A DNA stretch of 64,000 nucleotides from Richelia sp. UBA3308 (GCA_002361335.1 DESS01000316.1:30274-94273), one strand, 5' to 3'. Shown: positions 36,392 through 46,050, counted from the stretch's first letter. The notes: generated from the letters alone by a model not told the origin. Program-made: numbers and translations.

Positions 36392-36718
36392 ATGTTATGC
36401 AGAACGAAGTATAGAGCTATTTTTATACCAGATTTAGACCCATGCACGGAGAAAACTAAGCTAGCCGAAATGATGGGGTTGCATAGGAACACCATTGGTA
36501 AATGGCATAAATGGGCAAAGATGATTATCAAAGATTATCGAGACGAGATGGAAAAATCCCAATTAATGAGCAGGTATCAGTGTTGGGTAATTGGTGAGAT
36601 TTACAGATTATCTCTGTTGCTTAAACGCAAGCAAAATATATGTTTGCACTTGAGAGATAACAGGAATGAATACAGCTTGAATAAATTCAATCAAATCTAT
36701 AAGAATTACTCGATCTAA
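36392..36718 (+). CDS. Putative HTH protein of the mobile element
   Basis: 108 residues with a likely helix-turn-helix (TEKTKLAEMMGLHRNTIGKWHKWAK, about residues 20-45) and a basic C-terminus. Resembles plasmid-borne DNA-binding or transposase-like HTH segments in pattern only. Lies downstream of the plus-strand promoter. Confidence 0.5.
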   Translation: MLCRTKYRAIFIPDLDPCTEKTKLAEMMGLHRNTIGKWHKWAKMIIKDYRDEMEKSQLMSRYQCWVIGEIYRLSLLLKRKQNICLHLRDNRNEYSLNKFNQIYKNYSI

Positions 36719-36917
36719 CAATTTAACTATTTAACAATTCAAATTAACTTAATCCCTTAAGCGGTGAAATGACGCGGTAATTACCTTGCAGCAAGGCATT
36801 TAGCCTATAAGCAGGAACTTGAGAGGAAGCAGTTTTTTGATAAATATCAACCAAAGCTAATTGGTTAGCATCTGGCTTTTATCGCCAGTTACTAGCTAAT
36901 TTATTTGGAGAAAAATT

Positions 36918-37448
36918 ATGTTTATTTCTGAAGCAACCACCAAGTTAAACATGACCGAAGATGACTTAAGAATGTCTTTGATGGGTGTTCGAGATGATTG
37001 GGATAGTTGCCAAGAGATTAGTGATTCAGAGTACCAGTTAATTAGTCAAAGTGTTGGTGCAACTGCCTTACCCCCATCGGATGAAAGTACTGATAGTACA
37101 GAGATACAGCCTGTTGCTGATATGCCGATTGAGAAACAACAAACTTTGATTGATAACGTTTCTCAGATTTTAGGGTATCAAATGGTATTGAGCGTGCAGC
37201 GACGGATTGAGATGGTTGACGCAATTGATAAGTTAACCAATCAAGTCATCCTCAATAACCGCGAAACTAACCAAAAACAGTTAGCAGCACTAATTGCTCA
37301 ACAAGATGACGCGACCAAAGCCGAATTATTACAAGCTATCAATACTTTGCAAGGGTTGGTCAATACTCCCGTTGAAATACCACAACAAAGCAATATGAGC
37401 GACTTTCATAACGCGATCGCGAATGTTCAAAAAAAGATACAGCGGTAG
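36918..37448 (+). CDS. Hypothetical protein of element B
   Basis: 176 residues, acidic N-terminus (FISEATTKLNMTEDDLRMSL), then a long helical, Gln-rich region likely to form coiled coils. No family recognised. TTTGGAGAAAAATT gives a reasonable Shine-Dalgarno before ATG 36918. First of a plus-strand run of mobile-element genes. Confidence 0.6.
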   Translation: MFISEATTKLNMTEDDLRMSLMGVRDDWDSCQEISDSEYQLISQSVGATALPPSDESTDSTEIQPVADMPIEKQQTLIDNVSQILGYQMVLSVQRRIEMVDAIDKLTNQVILNNRETNQKQLAALIAQQDDATKAELLQAINTLQGLVNTPVEIPQQSNMSDFHNAIANVQKKIQR

Positions 37449-37760
37449 GAGAGACAACACCAAAAAAGTACGGTAGGGCGCTAATACGGGCGCTCTGCCT
37501 GCCTTTTACCGCTCCTGCCGATATTTTGCAATACCTTTCAGATTTAGCACAACCAAAGGAATAAAATGCATCAACTAATTAATGTACTCATTAGCCCGTT
37601 TGATTTGCTCAATTACAGGCTAGAAAAAGCTTTCGCATTATTACATAGATTACCGTAAAGACTACTTACTAATTAACAAACGCTCTCCAGACTGCCATCT
37701 GAAAAGCGTTAGGGATGTGTCTACCGCAAATGTAAACAACAACATAAAAATTATACAACA
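37449..37760. other. Intergenic, with GC hairpin
   Basis: GGGCGCTAATACGGGCGCTC-like repeat and hairpin at about 37476-37495 after the previous gene. No ORF supported. Confidence 0.4.
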
Positions 37761-38021
37761 ATGGCTAAACCACTTGGATACTACTCATTAGACGTTCTAA
37801 GCAACTCCCTACTATTAGACATGGTTGAAACCTGGGGAGAAGGTCTAGACGACATTACAGAAGCAGATACATTATGGTTAATCGCCCGTATCGCTCATGA
37901 GGCTTGGCAACAAGAACCAACTAACTCACCACCAACTGAGGGAGCAGAAGAGGTTGTAGATAGGATTGCAGAGTTAAGTTATCACGAAAAATTGCGATTA
38001 CTGCAAGCACTGGCTGCATAG
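37761..38021 (+). CDS. Small acidic hypothetical protein
   Basis: 86 residues: GYYSLDVLSNSLLLDMVETW, then an acidic helical stretch and ELSYHEKLRLLQALAA. No family recognised. ATG 37761; 53 bp before the next gene, likely the same transcript. Confidence 0.55.
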   Translation: MAKPLGYYSLDVLSNSLLLDMVETWGEGLDDITEADTLWLIARIAHEAWQQEPTNSPPTEGAEEVVDRIAELSYHEKLRLLQALAA

Positions 38022-38074
38022 GAAATTCGGGGACATTTAAGTCCCCCGTTATACAAAATTTTGCCTAACTGTAA

Positions 38075-38602
38075 ATGATGAAACAGAAATACGAACATTT
38101 TAGAGAATCACTACTAGAACTTGGAATTAAGCCATCTAACTTGATATTTGGTGGGCTATTGATAATTGGTGCGATCGCGTCAATTCCGAGCATTCAAAAA
38201 CACCAAGCTCGAATTGATTTAATCCGCGACGATATCAAGACTAGGGAAGCAAAGGCGGAAGCGTTAGACCGTCAGCTTCAATACGAACAACGACAAGCTG
38301 AAGTTGCAAATAAAAGATATAAATCTTGTCTCCCTGTAGTTGGTAATGAATACCGCAATGGAACTCACTATTTTACAGGACTAAAAGAGGGAGATAAGCC
38401 CAAGGACAGAATTACAGGCAAGCATTTACCCGCTGGTACAGTAATCTGCGATGCTCATGGGACAACTGCGGTAATTGACGAGAATGGTGCAGCTAGTTAT
38501 ACCGCTTATACGGGTGATAGAGATGTGGTGCAAGCCCGTTTAAAACGCTTCAGGGGTTCGCAATATTCACAGCCAGTAAACGCAATTATGGAGGATAACT
38601 AA
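38075..38602 (+). CDS. Membrane-anchored hypothetical protein
   Basis: 175 residues. One N-terminal membrane span (NLIFGGLLIIGAIASIPSI), a coiled coil (RDDIKTREAKAEALDRQLQYEQRQAEV) and a small globular domain with HYFTGLKEGDKPKDRITGKH. No known family. It ends 2 bp before the next membrane-protein gene, so the two are probably translationally coupled and may form a complex. Confidence 0.6.
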   Translation: MMKQKYEHFRESLLELGIKPSNLIFGGLLIIGAIASIPSIQKHQARIDLIRDDIKTREAKAEALDRQLQYEQRQAEVANKRYKSCLPVVGNEYRNGTHYFTGLKEGDKPKDRITGKHLPAGTVICDAHGTTAVIDENGAASYTAYTGDRDVVQARLKRFRGSQYSQPVNAIMEDN

Positions 38603-38604
38603 TC

Positions 38605-39318
38605 ATGGCAGGATTAGGCGGAAATAAATCAAGTAGCAGTAAATCTGACAATACCAAAGCTTACAACTACAACGGTACCCAAAAACCACCATTTATGTTG
38701 CAAATACTTATTTGGGTGATAACGGGGATAATAATTTCTATTATTTTGACTAATGTAAAACCCTATGAAATTATTGCTACACGATACTTTGCGGGAATTA
38801 ATTACTCGGATATAGCAGACTTCATTAAAGGTATTTGGGTAATTGGTGCAATATTTGGTTTTATCCTCAACTTTATTAATTTTGGATTTGGGTTCTTGCT
38901 TTGGGCATTCATCCAGATACTAGAAATTATCCCAATGGAATTAATGGGTCACGAGCAATTCTTGGACAAGAATATTCAGAGAGGTGATAGAAACCAGTAC
39001 ACTGACTCGAAGAATGATAGTTGGGAAGTCAAGATTGCTAAGAAAATGCGGAACAGCTTAAGCACTGAAGTATTGAGGTTTTTAATCATCTTGGGAGTAT
39101 GTATTTATGTTGTTGACTTCTTTGCTTGTTTGACAGTGTTTCCTCCGGTTCAAGGTGGTGGTGATGTTTGGAAGTTGTTAGACATTATTCAATACCAGCA
39201 ATTTGGGCGGATTGATTGGGGAAACATCATGAGAGCAGTAACAACCGTTGGCGCGGTTCAATTCCTCCTCAAGTTACGTAAGGTTATCGTTCAAATCATT
39301 CGCGATTTAAAGGATTAA
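38605..39318 (+). CDS. Polytopic membrane protein of element B
   Basis: 237 residues with a Ser/Lys/Asn-rich N-terminus and about four membrane spans (28-46, 70-100, 150-172, 205-222 approx). No family recognised; it could be part of a transfer or anchoring apparatus. The start codon lies 2 bp after the previous stop. Confidence 0.6.
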   Translation: MAGLGGNKSSSSKSDNTKAYNYNGTQKPPFMLQILIWVITGIIISIILTNVKPYEIIATRYFAGINYSDIADFIKGIWVIGAIFGFILNFINFGFGFLLWAFIQILEIIPMELMGHEQFLDKNIQRGDRNQYTDSKNDSWEVKIAKKMRNSLSTEVLRFLIILGVCIYVVDFFACLTVFPPVQGGGDVWKLLDIIQYQQFGRIDWGNIMRAVTTVGAVQFLLKLRKVIVQIIRDLKD

Positions 39319-39520
39319 GAAAAGCGAAAAGTTGAGCCACTCTTGTGGGTCGTCATCCCTCCGTTGAGAGAAGTGGCGTTGCAGTCTTGGCGGTTTCCGT
39401 CGATGAGCCACAAACTTCGTTTGAATGCAAACTTTTCAAGAAAAGCGGGTAAGGTTAAAAGCCTCTCATGTGGGTGCAATGCCCAATACCCGCTCTGTCC
39501 ATTTACTAATTATTAGAATT

Positions 39521-40252
39521 ATGACTAATTTCGACCCGCAAGGGGATTTTAAAGATATTGAACATTGGGAAATGATTGCGGAGCGTAAAGCCTCTAATGC
39601 GGGTATGGCTGCAAAGATTATCGGAGGTGTGTTAGTTGGTGGTGCTGGTATCGCTTTTGGAGTTGAATTACTCGGAGGTATAGCCGCAGCTTGGTGTGTA
39701 AAATCCGCGTGGGATGCATCCAGAGATATAGGTAAAAGGTTAAGGTTAGTCCGTGACTGCGGCTGTAACGCATTCTTGCTTGGTGAGGACGAATTTAGAA
39801 CCTACGTTAAGCAGTTCGGAGATGAAACCGTATATCAAGAATTAACCTTTGCAAAGGATGCAGGGGTTGAGTTATCTCCGTTCGCAGAAAGTTGGTTTAG
39901 AACCTTGAACAAGCAGCTTACAGGCTTAAAGACCGAACAATTAGCGTTAATGCAATCAGTAGTACATTCAAGGGAAGTTTGTGGAACATCTGTACAGCAA
40001 CCTGTAACAGTTCCTTCTGAACGTAAAAAACAAGGCGCGGAACTCGGTAAAACTGGTAGAGCTAAGGCTTTGAGCAATGCGCGGAACAAAACATCTGAGG
40101 CGATCGCATACGCAAAAGAACTTAGAGATAAAGGCTATTCGTACCAAGCTATTGCCGATCAAATGAACGCCGATGGTTTTACCACTTCTCGCGGTGGTAA
40201 CTGGTACGCTGCTAACGTTCGCTTGAGACTTATAAACTCAATCAAAAGGTGA
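39521..40252 (+). CDS. Membrane-associated protein with recombinase-like C-terminal HTH
   Basis: 243 residues from ATG 39521 (MTNFDPQGDFKDIEHWEMIA); the frame is open to 39425 but the extension carries a repeated leader. A glycine-rich hydrophobic region (AAKIIGGVLVGGAGIAFGVE) is followed by a polar region. The last ~45 residues (EAIAYAKELRDKGYSYQAIA...TTSRGGNWYAANVRLRL) match the recombinase-domain helix-turn-helix of serine recombinases. The Ser catalytic domain is absent, so this is a DNA-binding relic or regulator, not an active recombinase. Confidence 0.55.
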   Translation: MTNFDPQGDFKDIEHWEMIAERKASNAGMAAKIIGGVLVGGAGIAFGVELLGGIAAAWCVKSAWDASRDIGKRLRLVRDCGCNAFLLGEDEFRTYVKQFGDETVYQELTFAKDAGVELSPFAESWFRTLNKQLTGLKTEQLALMQSVVHSREVCGTSVQQPVTVPSERKKQGAELGKTGRAKALSNARNKTSEAIAYAKELRDKGYSYQAIADQMNADGFTTSRGGNWYAANVRLRLINSIKR

Positions 40253-40313
40253 CAAAAGGTGACGTTTCGAGCTATGTTGGTTAAGTCGAGCAAAATCTTT
40301 TGATATATTAAAG

Positions 40314-40583
40314 ATGCCGTCAAATCAAGCCCGAAGGAAGCCTAGAAGTCTAAGGTTAGACTCAAGGATTTGGGACGCGATCGCACAGGAAGCAACTTTT
40401 CAAGGAATTGCGGTTAATCGCTGGATTGAAATCAACTTGTTTGACTTGCTGCAAGAGAAAGGTTTAATCCCTCGTGATGCTAAGAGATTAGCTGAGAATC
40501 GGGGAGGCGATAGGCGTTCGCGCAGCGTGTCCGAAGGACTCAGCCTCACCTCCGGTGAACGCAAAAGTTCCAATTATCAGTAG
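40314..40583 (+). CDS. Ribbon-helix-helix/CopG-like protein
   Basis: 89 residues: RRKPRSLRLDSRIWDAIAQE, then ATFQGIAVNRWIEINLFDLL is a typical RHH. The tail (NRGGDRRSRSVSEGLSLTSG) reads through a common cyanobacterial GC-rich palindromic repeat (GTTCGCGCAGCGTGTCCGA, about 40516-40534), so the original C-terminus may have been altered by that insertion. Confidence 0.6.
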   Translation: MPSNQARRKPRSLRLDSRIWDAIAQEATFQGIAVNRWIEINLFDLLQEKGLIPRDAKRLAENRGGDRRSRSVSEGLSLTSGERKSSNYQ

Positions 40584-40607
40584 CGTGCCTAGTGGAGAAT
40601 CAAAATA

Positions 40608-41237
40608 ATGGTAAGCCTACAAGAACTTATAGAAGAACCAGAAGACAGTTTTGCTGACGATCCAGAGGAGCGATTAACTGTCAGTGGTGTAAGTTGGGAG
40701 AGTTTTGAGAGACTCTTAGCCAAGTTGGAAGATAATTCCCATTACCGCGTTACTTATTTAGATGAAATATTAGAAATAGTGTCCCCTTCAGAAAAACATG
40801 AAACGGTCAAATCTCGTATAGGTTTTCTTCTAGAGTTTTATTTTTGTATTAAAGGAATAAAACACACCCCAATGGGAAGCACTACCCTCAAAAATCGCTT
40901 AAAGAAAGCTGGAGCAGAACCGGACGAATGTTACTGTATAGGTGATAAGAAGGAAATACCAGATTTGGCGATAGAAGTAACTATTACCAGTGGAAGTATT
41001 AAAAAATTAGAAACTTATCGTCGTTTGGGTGTGAAGGAGGTTTGGTTCTGGAAGAACAACCAATTTAGCTTGTACTATCTACGGGAAGAAGTTCCAAAAA
41101 ACTTTGCGGATACCTACGGATATGAAAAAATAGAATCTTCCATTCTTGTCCCGGAACTAAATATTAACTTTTATAGTGAATGTATTTTAATCCCAGACCA
41201 AGTGGAAGCATGGAATCGATTCCAACAAGGAATATAA
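40608..41237 (+). CDS. Uma2 family (DUF820) putative nuclease
   Basis: 209 residues with the PD-(D/E)XK-like core of Uma2 proteins: TYLDEILEIVSPSEKHETVK, GAEPDECYCIGDKKEIPDLAIEV, and TYRRLGVKEVWFWKNNQFSLY. Uma2 proteins are highly multicopy in cyanobacteria; function unproven, restriction-like nuclease assumed. Start ATG 40608. Confidence 0.88.
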   Translation: MVSLQELIEEPEDSFADDPEERLTVSGVSWESFERLLAKLEDNSHYRVTYLDEILEIVSPSEKHETVKSRIGFLLEFYFCIKGIKHTPMGSTTLKNRLKKAGAEPDECYCIGDKKEIPDLAIEVTITSGSIKKLETYRRLGVKEVWFWKNNQFSLYYLREEVPKNFADTYGYEKIESSILVPELNINFYSECILIPDQVEAWNRFQQGI

Positions 41238-41328
41238 CAGTTTTCGATTAGCTCCCCAAAACTTCAAAAAAGAAGACTAATACGTAGAATCATTTTGAAT
41301 TTGGAGCTTTTAATCCTATGACGGGATA

Positions 41329-41748
41329 TCAATCACTATTCTCGGCTTTAGTATATTCGCAAAAGATATTTAATCCCACCTTGAGAATATATAAAACAAT
41401 AACTGTAGAAATAGCCGGATCTAAAGGTAAACCAGTTAAAGTTGTGAGAGAAATAATCAATCCAGTAAGCAATGGAGCGCTAGCAGGGTTTCTACTATAT
41501 TCTTGAAATTGAGCGCGAAAACCATCATTACTGCATAGTTCTTGGCGTAATACAGTTAATGTAGTTTCCCAAAGGGACTGATTCCCATAGCTATCTCTAC
41601 CAACTTTTTCAGTCCAAAGTTCGTCAAAGGTTGTATTTAAATTTCCATTGTTTTGTACTAGTGTAGCTAATGCTTTTTGTGCGGGTTCGTAGTCGTTAAG
41701 TAGTTGCTGAACTTGATTGATTTCGGTTGAGTTTAGTTGGGTATTCAT
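41329..41748 (-). CDS. Small protein with hydrophobic C-terminus, CHAT partner
   Basis: 139 residues from ATG 41748 (MNTQLNSTEINQVQQLLNDY); the 11 codons upstream of this Met in the same frame are less likely. The first two thirds are helical and soluble; about residues 95-132 are hydrophobic (LLTGLIISLTTLTG, ISTVIVLYILKVGLN), suggesting membrane insertion. It lies 66 bp downstream of the CHAT-NB-ARC-TPR gene on the same strand, so it is a plausible membrane-acting partner or effector. Confidence 0.55.
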   Translation of the reverse strand: MNTQLNSTEINQVQQLLNDYEPAQKALATLVQNNGNLNTTFDELWTEKVGRDSYGNQSLWETTLTVLRQELCSNDGFRAQFQEYSRNPASAPLLTGLIISLTTLTGLPLDPAISTVIVLYILKVGLNIFCEYTKAENSD

Positions 41749-41813
41749 ATATATTTTATTTACGAAAGATTTGAGTACCAATTAGGATTTTTATCGGATA
41801 AAGTTAATAGAAA

Positions 41814-44800
41814 TTACTCTTGATTTTCCGCATCTAATTTATCTCGCACCTTCCAAATCAAATTACGTAACTGACCCTCACATTTCTCACCCGTAACTTC
41901 ATTCCAAATCGTATCAAATTGATTTTCTCCCAAAACTTTAAGCATCCGCGCTAAATCCTCAATATCCGAACCAATCCAATCTTTGTTATGCTCAATGTCA
42001 ATAGCCAAAGCACGAATATAAATTGCTAAAGCTTCAGAAAAATTTGATTGCGTTTCTAAGGTTGCTCCCCATGTTCCCAATGTTAATGAAGCCCAATACC
42101 AATTTTGGAATTTTTCAAAAATACCAAAAGCTTTTTGATAATACCTAATTGCTTCTTTAAATAGCCGTTGTTCTTTGGCTATTTGACCTAGTTGGTAATA
42201 TTCTCCTGCGGTACTGTGCCAATCTCCTGCATCTTCTCTTATTTTCAAAGCCTTGAAGTAATATTGCCGTGCTTTCTCAAATTGCCGTTGTTCTTGAGCT
42301 AATATACCCAGTTCGTGATATTGATTTGCAGTTTTGTAGACATCCCCTCCATCTTCTCTTATTTCCAAAGCCTTGAGGTAATATTGCTCGGCTTGCTCAA
42401 ATTTCCCTTGTTCTTGGGCTACCATACCCAGGTGATGATATTCCGTTGCAGCATTGTACAAGTCCCCTGCATCTTCTTTTATTTTCAAAGCTTTAAAGTA
42501 ATATTCTTGGGCTTGATCAAATTGCCCTTGTAGTTGGGCTAGTATACCCAGTTGGTGATATTCATTTGCAGCTTTATAGAAATCCCCTGCCTTTTCAAAT
42601 TTTTCCTTAGCCTTAAGGCAATATTGCTCGGCTTGCTCAAATTGCCGTTGTTCTTGGGCTAATGTACCCAGTTGGTGATATTCATTTGCAGCTTTGTACA
42701 AATCCCCTGCATCTTCAAATATTTTCAAAGCCTTAAGGTAATATTGCTTGGCTTGCTCAAATTGCCGTTGTCGTTCGGCTAATGTACCCAGTTGGTGATA
42801 TTCATTTGCAGCACTGTAAAAATCCCTTGCATCTTCATATATTTTCAAAGCTTTGAGGTGATATTGCTTGGCTTGCTCAAATTGCAGTTGTTTTTGGGCT
42901 AATACACCCAGGTGATGATAAACACCAGCAATTCCGTTATTTACCGAAGAGTCATTTAAAGCTATCAACTCATCGAGAATTTCTTGATAAATTACTCTTG
43001 CTGATTCTAAATCGCCATGAAACAGCGCTTCATTAGCTTCATTACTCCGCAGATATATCCATAAACTAAAAGCATATTCACCTTTGGCTTTGGCTTTCGT
43101 TAGCTCTATACCAATTTGATTTAACGCCCGTTTTTGCAAAGCTTTAGATTCCGGTTTATGCCCTAAACGTTCGTATATCTCTCCCAAGGCTTGTAAAATC
43201 ATTTGTGCATAAGCCCATTCCTGTTGTTGTTCGGCTAAACGCAGGTTTTGCAACAGGTTTGGTTCTTCCATCACCAAGACAAAGGTTGCTAATTCAGCGT
43301 TGCTAATGAGTTTTTCACGGTAGTTATCTGCTAGATAAGCGTAGAAAATTAGCAACTTTTTTTCGAGTTCGCTGATTACCTCCTCATTTGTCATCAAAGA
43401 GAAGCGATCGCCGAATTCTTCTGATGATTGAGATTGCAATGACACTGTTGCATTCAGGCGTTTTCGCAAATACCAAGGTAAAGCCGGATGAATTTTATAT
43501 ATAGTACTATCAAAATGTTCCACAATACTTGCTGCTGCGGCTTCATTAAGAATTGCTAACCAATCATCTTTTTGCAAATTCTCCCCAAACACTTGCTGGT
43601 ATGCTTTTCCATATTCATCATCAGGATTTTCTGAGAAATTATAAAGCCAATCGGCATCAACTCTCCCAGAAAACAACGCCAAAAACGGCAGATGTCTTCT
43701 CGCTTTCCCCGACAATTTACTAAAGGAATAATCCAAGGAAACCGTTAGCGATTTATCCCTTCCTTCTTCCTCCTCTCCCGTAAAAGTATCCAATCCCTGA
43801 CGCAAAGCTTCAATTAACTGCACTGGTGTCTGTCTCTTCAAATGCGGTAATACCACTCGCAATGACAAGGGATGTCCCCCTAATAATTTCAACAATTCCA
43901 AATATTCTTCGGATAACTTCCTTTTATCTACTCCCGCAGTTTGCAAAATCTTCGCCGCTAATTCTTCAGCTTCCTCTTCCTGCAAACCGTGTAAATCCAA
44001 GAGCCTGTAACCACAATCGAGCCAAAGTTCTTCGCGACGACTGGTTATTAAGACCCAAGTTTTTCCACCGCGTAATTTCTTTAAAAACTGTTTTAGTTCG
44101 TTTCTCTGTTCCCCAATCAATAACGGTTCATTCCCTGTGGGAAAACCATTCACCGCCTCAAAATTATCCCAAATTAACAAACATGATTTAGTTTTCAGAT
44201 GTTGCAACACCGCAGCTTGTTGTTTTTCTGTGGAATGCTTGGAAAATTCTTCATCTCCCCAAACTTCCCTACCCACTTGGTTGATAACCTTACCCAAGGT
44301 AGAACCATGTTCAAAAGACACAAAGAACATCTTACCAGTACGTCCTTGAGTTTCTTCTAACCACCGTGCAAACCCGCAAGATAACTCAGTTTTCCCGACA
44401 CCGCCCATTCCTTGCAGTAATACTATATTATTTTGGCGAAATGCTCGCTCTAATCGCAAAATATCGTAATCGCGTCCAATAAAACCCCAGGCTCCTTCCT
44501 CTGGAAATTCTACTAACTGTGTAACAGTTTCTTCTTCTAAAATTTCATCAATACTAGGAACTTCTGCACTATTATCAGGAATAAACGGCGCGTAACTTTC
44601 CTGCTGATACAGAACCGGAACCAACCAATCTCGCAATGGTTTATCACCTTTCGGACTTGGACGTTGAGCTTGATTCAAAGCTTCTTTGCGTCCTGCTGTA
44701 ACAGCTAGAGAAAGATTCTTACCCTTTACTAACTCCCTATATAATCCCCCCATAAAGTGTTTCGCAGCCACAGCATATACAGAATAAGCCATCGCCACCA

Positions 44801-45725
44801 CACCTTTAGTTCTCAACGATACTAAGCGCGTGGCTACCGAAGAAAACTGATCTTCTCCTTCCTGTGCTGATTTACAAGCATTCAAGATAAAAATCGGTAC
44901 GCCGCAATCTGCTAAATTCTGAGCAATTTGGGCTGCTGTCACAACCTGCGGGGAACCATCAAGAGCTTCAAATAGCAATACACCTTGTCCTAAACCACCC
45001 AAAGTATGATGAAATCCTTGGCTATTGGGGTCAAAATCGCCATGTCCGTCAAAATGGACTATATGATAAAAGCCTTTGTTGTCGCTTAATTCCTGCTCAA
45101 GTTGATCAAAGCTGGGCGGACGTAATACTTTTATATTGACTTGATGACGAATCTCTGATATTGAGTCTAGTAATGGACGTGCAATAGTTTTGAGAGCAAT
45201 ATCCTGTTCGCCATAAGGACGAGCAATGACCAACAATATATTTATCTTATCTTGAGGTAATATAGGCATTTCTGCTCGCACCGCGTAATTGCTCAAACTG
45301 CGAGACATTCCTGCTAAAGAAGGTGCCAGAAATAGTGCATCAACGGGAGAATAGAGTAATTCCCAGGGTAAATTGAGGATAGCGGAATCATCCGAAGTGA
45401 TAACTAACTCACAATTATCTAAACCATCATAAGTAGCTGCTTGAAAAAACTCCCGCGTTTTCTCATTACCGCGAAACACTAATTCAAATAATTCTTCCCC
45501 CCAGACCTGCAATTTTTGTTCTATTTTTGTAGCCTCATCTGGGAAGATGCCGTAAGGAAAGCGTAAATACTCTTCTAAATACCAACGTAAGTCTCTCAGT
45601 GCTTGCTTATCAAAAGGATGTTCAAATGCTACTGGATGGGCGAAACGAGGTGCAGCTTGTCCGCGTTGCCAGGAAAGTTGTATGGTCTGTTCTTGATGAG
45701 TGATTCGTAAACAGTTTTTCGCCAT
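41814..45725 (-). CDS. CHAT protease-NB-ARC-TPR STAND protein
   Basis: 1303 residues. N-terminal CHAT caspase-like domain with His-228 (VHFDGHGDF) and Cys-284 (ILNACKSAQ), both catalytic residues present. An NTPase of the NB-ARC/STAND class follows: FIGRDYDILRLE, P-loop LLQGMGGVGKTE near 440, and Walker B CLLIWDNFEAV. The C-terminal ~550 residues are TPRs, including seven near-identical ~40-residue units of the form YHQLGTLAQEQRQFEQAEQY. STAND proteins act as signal-triggered switches. Here a protease-type conflict or cell-death role is inferred from architecture and location on a mobile element. Confidence 0.9.
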   Translation of the reverse strand: MAKNCLRITHQEQTIQLSWQRGQAAPRFAHPVAFEHPFDKQALRDLRWYLEEYLRFPYGIFPDEATKIEQKLQVWGEELFELVFRGNEKTREFFQAATYDGLDNCELVITSDDSAILNLPWELLYSPVDALFLAPSLAGMSRSLSNYAVRAEMPILPQDKINILLVIARPYGEQDIALKTIARPLLDSISEIRHQVNIKVLRPPSFDQLEQELSDNKGFYHIVHFDGHGDFDPNSQGFHHTLGGLGQGVLLFEALDGSPQVVTAAQIAQNLADCGVPIFILNACKSAQEGEDQFSSVATRLVSLRTKGVVAMAYSVYAVAAKHFMGGLYRELVKGKNLSLAVTAGRKEALNQAQRPSPKGDKPLRDWLVPVLYQQESYAPFIPDNSAEVPSIDEILEEETVTQLVEFPEEGAWGFIGRDYDILRLERAFRQNNIVLLQGMGGVGKTELSCGFARWLEETQGRTGKMFFVSFEHGSTLGKVINQVGREVWGDEEFSKHSTEKQQAAVLQHLKTKSCLLIWDNFEAVNGFPTGNEPLLIGEQRNELKQFLKKLRGGKTWVLITSRREELWLDCGYRLLDLHGLQEEEAEELAAKILQTAGVDKRKLSEEYLELLKLLGGHPLSLRVVLPHLKRQTPVQLIEALRQGLDTFTGEEEEGRDKSLTVSLDYSFSKLSGKARRHLPFLALFSGRVDADWLYNFSENPDDEYGKAYQQVFGENLQKDDWLAILNEAAAASIVEHFDSTIYKIHPALPWYLRKRLNATVSLQSQSSEEFGDRFSLMTNEEVISELEKKLLIFYAYLADNYREKLISNAELATFVLVMEEPNLLQNLRLAEQQQEWAYAQMILQALGEIYERLGHKPESKALQKRALNQIGIELTKAKAKGEYAFSLWIYLRSNEANEALFHGDLESARVIYQEILDELIALNDSSVNNGIAGVYHHLGVLAQKQLQFEQAKQYHLKALKIYEDARDFYSAANEYHQLGTLAERQRQFEQAKQYYLKALKIFEDAGDLYKAANEYHQLGTLAQEQRQFEQAEQYCLKAKEKFEKAGDFYKAANEYHQLGILAQLQGQFDQAQEYYFKALKIKEDAGDLYNAATEYHHLGMVAQEQGKFEQAEQYYLKALEIREDGGDVYKTANQYHELGILAQEQRQFEKARQYYFKALKIREDAGDWHSTAGEYYQLGQIAKEQRLFKEAIRYYQKAFGIFEKFQNWYWASLTLGTWGATLETQSNFSEALAIYIRALAIDIEHNKDWIGSDIEDLARMLKVLGENQFDTIWNEVTGEKCEGQLRNLIWKVRDKLDAENQE
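42180..42935 (-). repeat. 120-bp near-identical coding repeats (TPR array)
   Basis: About six to seven tandem 120-bp units within the CHAT-NB-ARC-TPR gene, recognisable by AATATTGCTCGGCTTGCTCA and TACCCAGTTGGTGATATTCA in each. High DNA identity implies recent expansion and likely copy-number variation. Confidence 0.85.
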
Positions 45726-46050
45726 TCAATGCAACATTTTATACTTTGATTCTAATAGTATAACTGATTTACCCAGACAATCATTGACTACTGAAATACC
45801 TAGTGCCAAAAGAAAATTAACATCCCAAAACCCTTGATAAAGGAGGTTTCCGTTTGCAGACGAGTCGGATGGATGATTGTCCGGCTTTGTTTATGATTCA
45901 TTCAATAAAAAAATAGCTGCACTACTTTTGACTGTTGCGTGTAAAATGCGACTAGTGATATTTGCTGACTTAATTAGGAGTTGTAGCAGTCAGTTGGTAA
46001 AAATTTCTGGGGATTCCTTTAACAGGGGAAAGCGATCGCAACGTCAACCA
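45726..46050. other. Intergenic upstream of CHAT gene
   Basis: 325 bp. Presumed promoter region of the minus-strand CHAT gene. One GCGATCGC (HIP1) at 46031. A plus-strand frame at 45877 has no support. Confidence 0.4.
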
